NCBI RefSeq assembly: GCF_001273755.1 | Contig: NZ_LGYA01000001.1 | Span: 2,450,214-2,514,213 of the forward strand | Length of the DNA stretch: 64,000 bases | DNA from: Peribacillus butanolivorans | Lineage (GTDB): Bacteria; Bacillota; Bacilli; Bacillales; DSM-1321 | Direction of reading: 5' to 3' | Shown here: positions 61,318 through 64,000 of the stretch, one piece after another | Numbering within the stretch: the stretch's first letter is position 1 | Layout: each line of letters starts with the position of its first letter | Notes under the pieces: model-generated | What the model was told of the DNA's origin: nothing | Databases searched by the model: none | What the model saw: only the letters and a program-made list of their open reading frames with translations | Made by a program: the position numbers and the translations under genes

Positions 61318-61369
61318 GATCTGCTATCACACATGACAATTCCTTCTTAAACTTGTCTCATAGCAGTTA
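61318..61369. terminator. Hairpin between the symporter and ThDP genes
   Basis: GATCTGCTAT and ATAGCAGTTATC pair with a small bulge, with inner GACAA/TTGTC pairing. T-rich sequence follows on the plus strand and a weaker run on the minus strand. It probably ends the symporter transcript, leaving the ThDP genes to their own promoter. Confidence 0.5.
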
Positions 61370-61406
61370 TCTTTTTTTCATAACAAAGTGCTTGGAGGCT
61401 CCACCA

Positions 61407-62795
61407 TTACGGTCTTCTATCATTTAGCTCGTTAAGAATTTGTCCATGATATCTGTCTAGCTTATAGAACAGGAGTGGAAGAATCTGAAGTGCTGTGAAT
61501 AAAATGCCACTAGTAAACAGTATAATGGAGATGGCGCTTCGAGCTCCATCCGTAATTGCGTTTGGGTCATACCCCGCCCATCCTAATGCATACCCTACGA
61601 GTGCAGAACCTATCGCAATACCGAATAAGGTAGCGAAGCTATATGAAGAATATAGCAAACTTTCACTTTTCTTCCCAAATTTCCACTCTTGATAATCAAC
61701 TGTATCACTCAACATCGCATAGATCGCTGCAAAACTCACTCCCATTAAAATGTAGGTAATAAGCATCAAAATAGTAAAAAGGATAGTTTGTTCACCTAGA
61801 AAGATTAGAAGAATAAATGATAATAAAGCTCCGGCAAGGGCGATGAGATTTCCATTTCTATTACCAAATCGTTTTAAAATAGGGCTTGCAATTAGGCCAC
61901 CGACGAAGTTGCCTCCATTGACCACTACCAATAAAATTGTAGCCATTGCAGGTACGTTTAGAACATACGCTGCATAATAGATAATGATACCAGACACCGC
62001 TCCTAGTCCTAAGTATTGCATTAAACAACTAATAGTAAGCAATATCCAAGGTTTATTTTTAAACATATTGATTACTTGTTTCCTAGTTTCATCTTTATCT
62101 CCTATTTCTGTATACTCTGCAAATCGTTCTTTACAGTTTTTAAAAACAAGGAAAAACATTATTGTACCAAGGATAGAATATAAGGCCATCACAATTGGGA
62201 ACCCCACTTGCTGATTTCCATTCCCGAAAAGGCTGACTAATGGCAAGGTACAAAAAGCTACAATAGTAGCACCCATCCCCATTCCCATCGTACGATAACT
62301 ACCTAATTGTTGCCTTTCATGCTTATCTTGTGTCATCATTGTTAACATTGAACCATAAGGAAGATTGACCGCTGTATAACAGAGTCCTAGTAAAAAATAT
62401 GTTATATATGCATATATTAGTTTCCCGGTGTCTGAAAAATCTGGTGTAATAAAGGTTAATACACTCAGAACCCCAAGAGGTATGGATAGGTAAAGCAAAT
62501 ATGGCCTGGCTTTTCCATGTTTACTTTTAGTTCTATCAACTATAATGCCCATCACTGGATTAGCAACGGCATCGCATATTCTTGTAATTAAAAACAAGGT
62601 GCCAACTGCAGCTGCTGAAATACCATAAACATTGGTATAGAAAAAGAGTAAATAACTCGCGGTCATGCCCCAAATAAAATTTGAAGCCATATCTCCTAAT
62701 CCAAAGCTCACTTTCTCCATTACACCTATCTTATTTGATCTGTCATTCAAACTTGTACTCGTTTTTAATGTATCCGCTTTCAATAATTCACTCAT
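61407..62795 (-). CDS. GPH-family (glycoside-pentoside-hexuronide:cation) symporter
   Basis: About 462 residues from ATG at 62795. GTG at 62804 is the longer alternative; AGAAGGGAAG favours the ATG. Twelve membrane helices. FGLGDMASNFIWGMTASYLLFFYTNVYGI at helix 1 and NPVMGIIVDRTKSKHGKARPYLLYLSIPLG are the hallmark of the MelB/XynB/UidB group. It moves a glycoside or sugar acid with Na+ or H+. It is located directly downstream of the GMC oxidoreductase gene, so import and first oxidation are linked. Confidence 0.92.
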   Translation of the reverse strand: MSELLKADTLKTSTSLNDRSNKIGVMEKVSFGLGDMASNFIWGMTASYLLFFYTNVYGISAAAVGTLFLITRICDAVANPVMGIIVDRTKSKHGKARPYLLYLSIPLGVLSVLTFITPDFSDTGKLIYAYITYFLLGLCYTAVNLPYGSMLTMMTQDKHERQQLGSYRTMGMGMGATIVAFCTLPLVSLFGNGNQQVGFPIVMALYSILGTIMFFLVFKNCKERFAEYTEIGDKDETRKQVINMFKNKPWILLTISCLMQYLGLGAVSGIIIYYAAYVLNVPAMATILLVVVNGGNFVGGLIASPILKRFGNRNGNLIALAGALLSFILLIFLGEQTILFTILMLITYILMGVSFAAIYAMLSDTVDYQEWKFGKKSESLLYSSYSFATLFGIAIGSALVGYALGWAGYDPNAITDGARSAISIILFTSGILFTALQILPLLFYKLDRYHGQILNELNDRRP

Positions 62796-62906
62796 TCTTC
62801 TCACTTCCCTTCTTTTAATTACATACCTTACTCAGTTTTCGTACATTTAGTAATGCATCTAGTTTTAACCTTCATTGATTTCCATAATCAGGCCATTTTT
62901 ACAATT

Positions 62907-64000
62907 TCACTTTGACACATGCATACTTTCACCAACTGGTAATATGGGCTTTTGCTTAAGTAGATGATTCCCAACACGCAACGCTTGTGCAACGATAGTT
63001 AGAACTGGATTTAGTGCTGCTGATGATGGGAAAAACGATGCATCCATGACATATAAGTTTTGAACCGTATGGGCTCGACAGTATTGATCAAGGACTGAGG
63101 TAGCAGGGTCATTACCAAAACGAATCGTACCGCACTGATGGGAATTTGTTTCTATTCCCCCCATCGGCTGAGCCACTAAGATTGGATATCCAGCCCTCTT
63201 AAGCATTTTTTTTGTCTCTTTAATTAATTCTTTATGAGCATTCATGTTATTCACTTTATATCGAACCTGAATCTTACCGTCTTCGGTTAAAGTCACGCGA
63301 TTTTCATTATCTGGGAGGTCTTCGGACATAAGTAAGAAATCTATACTTCGCTTTGCAACACCGTTCAGAATTGGGTAAGGGATGAACGGCTTTTTATCTT
63401 TCATCATAGATCCTTGCAGTTTCCCAAGCATTTGTACATTTCCCATAGGGTAAGGGAAAGTAGAGCTACCAAAGTAAAAGTCATTAAGTGCAAATGTTTT
63501 TTGGAAGACAGTCGGATTTTCCTTAGGCTCCAAAGCAATGACCGCAGTGTTAATATGCATCATATAATTACGTCCAACTAAGCCCGATTGGTTTGCTAAT
63601 CCTTCAGGATGCTTGGCATTCGCCGAACGTAAAAGTAAAGCAGATGAATTTACAGCACCACATGAAGCCACAATAGTGTCAGCCACTGCTATAAAAATTT
63701 TTCCATCCTTCTCAAATTCGACTGCAGTAGCACGACTTCCACTTTCATCTGTCAAAATTCGGTGAGCATAAGCATTTGTAATCATAGTTACATTCGGAGA
63801 TTTAAGTGCTGGCTGTATACAGCACACATCCGCATCGCCCTTCGCATGGATATTACATGGGAATCCATCACATGTTTTACAGCGTATACATTTCCCGCCC
63901 TCGTGTAAGTCAACAGCCATAGGAAGATGTAGAGGGTTCAGTCCTTGTTTCTTCAACCTAGCTGCAATTTTTTCTAATGTCGGTTCATGAGGAACTTCTG
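62907..64000 (-). CDS. GMC-family oxidoreductase, N-terminus outside window
   Basis: The frame is open to the window edge and codes for the C-terminal 364 residues. The region KCIRCKTCDGFPCNIHAKGDA is a Cys-rich insert seen in sugar/polyol GMC enzymes. It is followed by VADTIVASCGAVNSSALLL (GMC signature 2), LPDNENRVTLTEDGKIQVRY, GIETNSHQCGTIRFG with the catalytic His pair region and VMDASFFPSSAALNPVLTIVAQALRVGNHL. These FAD enzymes oxidise sugars, inositols or polyols. A TTG within the frame at 63956 is not the real start. It lies upstream of the GPH symporter in the same direction. Confidence 0.9.
   Translation of the reverse strand, partial: EVPHEPTLEKIAARLKKQGLNPLHLPMAVDLHEGGKCIRCKTCDGFPCNIHAKGDADVCCIQPALKSPNVTMITNAYAHRILTDESGSRATAVEFEKDGKIFIAVADTIVASCGAVNSSALLLRSANAKHPEGLANQSGLVGRNYMMHINTAVIALEPKENPTVFQKTFALNDFYFGSSTFPYPMGNVQMLGKLQGSMMKDKKPFIPYPILNGVAKRSIDFLLMSEDLPDNENRVTLTEDGKIQVRYKVNNMNAHKELIKETKKMLKRAGYPILVAQPMGGIETNSHQCGTIRFGNDPATSVLDQYCRAHTVQNLYVMDASFFPSSAALNPVLTIVAQALRVGNHLLKQKPILPVGESMHVSK

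Overview
The window is chromosomal DNA from a low-GC, endospore-forming firmicute of the Bacillaceae. Evidence for this is strong AGGAGG-type ribosome binding sites, TTG and GTG starts behind good Shine-Dalgarno sequences, CcpA-type cre sites, a Spo0E-like relic, and Bacillus-type families (MmsA/IolA, YtcJ-like amidohydrolases, YhjB/YhjC-like symporter pair, EutH, SpeE). Nearly all intact genes lie on the minus strand. They form several catabolic operons separated by decayed spacers full of insertion-sequence relics and broken genes.

Layout. 1-1.5 kb: end of an aminotransferase, an MmcQ/YjbR protein and a VOC protein. 1.8-5.9 kb: broken phoD, IS3-type and integrase relics, and an intact secreted glycerophosphodiesterase. 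6.4-9.8 kb: a two-gene ABC exporter with a double-length permease. 9.9-13.5 kb: a graveyard (IS110, GNAT, MaoC and panB relics) around an MBL-fold hydrolase. 13.8-29.3 kb: a large aromatic-acid cluster. It holds an AAHS-type transporter, a PucR-type regulator, a CoA ligase, an acyl-CoA dehydrogenase, an enoyl-CoA hydratase, a hydroxyacyl-CoA dehydrogenase, a thiolase, a 4HBT-type thioesterase, a flavin hydroxylase, gentisate dioxygenase and an FAH-family hydrolase. Together these read as: import, activation, beta-oxidation of an aryl side chain, release of a hydroxybenzoate, hydroxylation to gentisate, ring cleavage and hydrolysis. Two cre sites and a palindrome mark its promoters.

30-44.6 kb: a sodium-solute symporter with a DUF3311 partner, two tandem paralogous amidohydrolases, then an amine/beta-alanine module (class III aminotransferase, MmsA, broken cupin, MATE transporter, aldehyde dehydrogenase, FAD amine oxidase). 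A divergent MerR regulator with a zinc ribbon and a methyltransferase-like tail follows, with paired TGGAG/CTCCA operators. 44.7-51.9 kb: IS6 and ISL3 relics around spermidine synthase (with a shortened cofactor loop), a lone EutH, and a small secreted peptide gene next to a truncated LuxR-type HTH.

51.9-57 kb: an SDR, a second MmsA, an iron alcohol dehydrogenase and a 3-hydroxyisobutyryl-CoA hydrolase-like protein (valine or 3-hydroxyacid catabolism), ending in a relic of a third mmsA. 57-64 kb: an uncharacterised catabolic cluster (HisD-like polyol dehydrogenase, ThuA-like protein, ThDP-dependent lyase or hydrolase, GPH-type sugar symporter, GMC oxidoreductase). Its internal promoter carries three copies of a TTGACCGG-centred palindrome. 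This cluster and the beta-oxidation-to-gentisate cluster are the best candidates for undescribed systems here.
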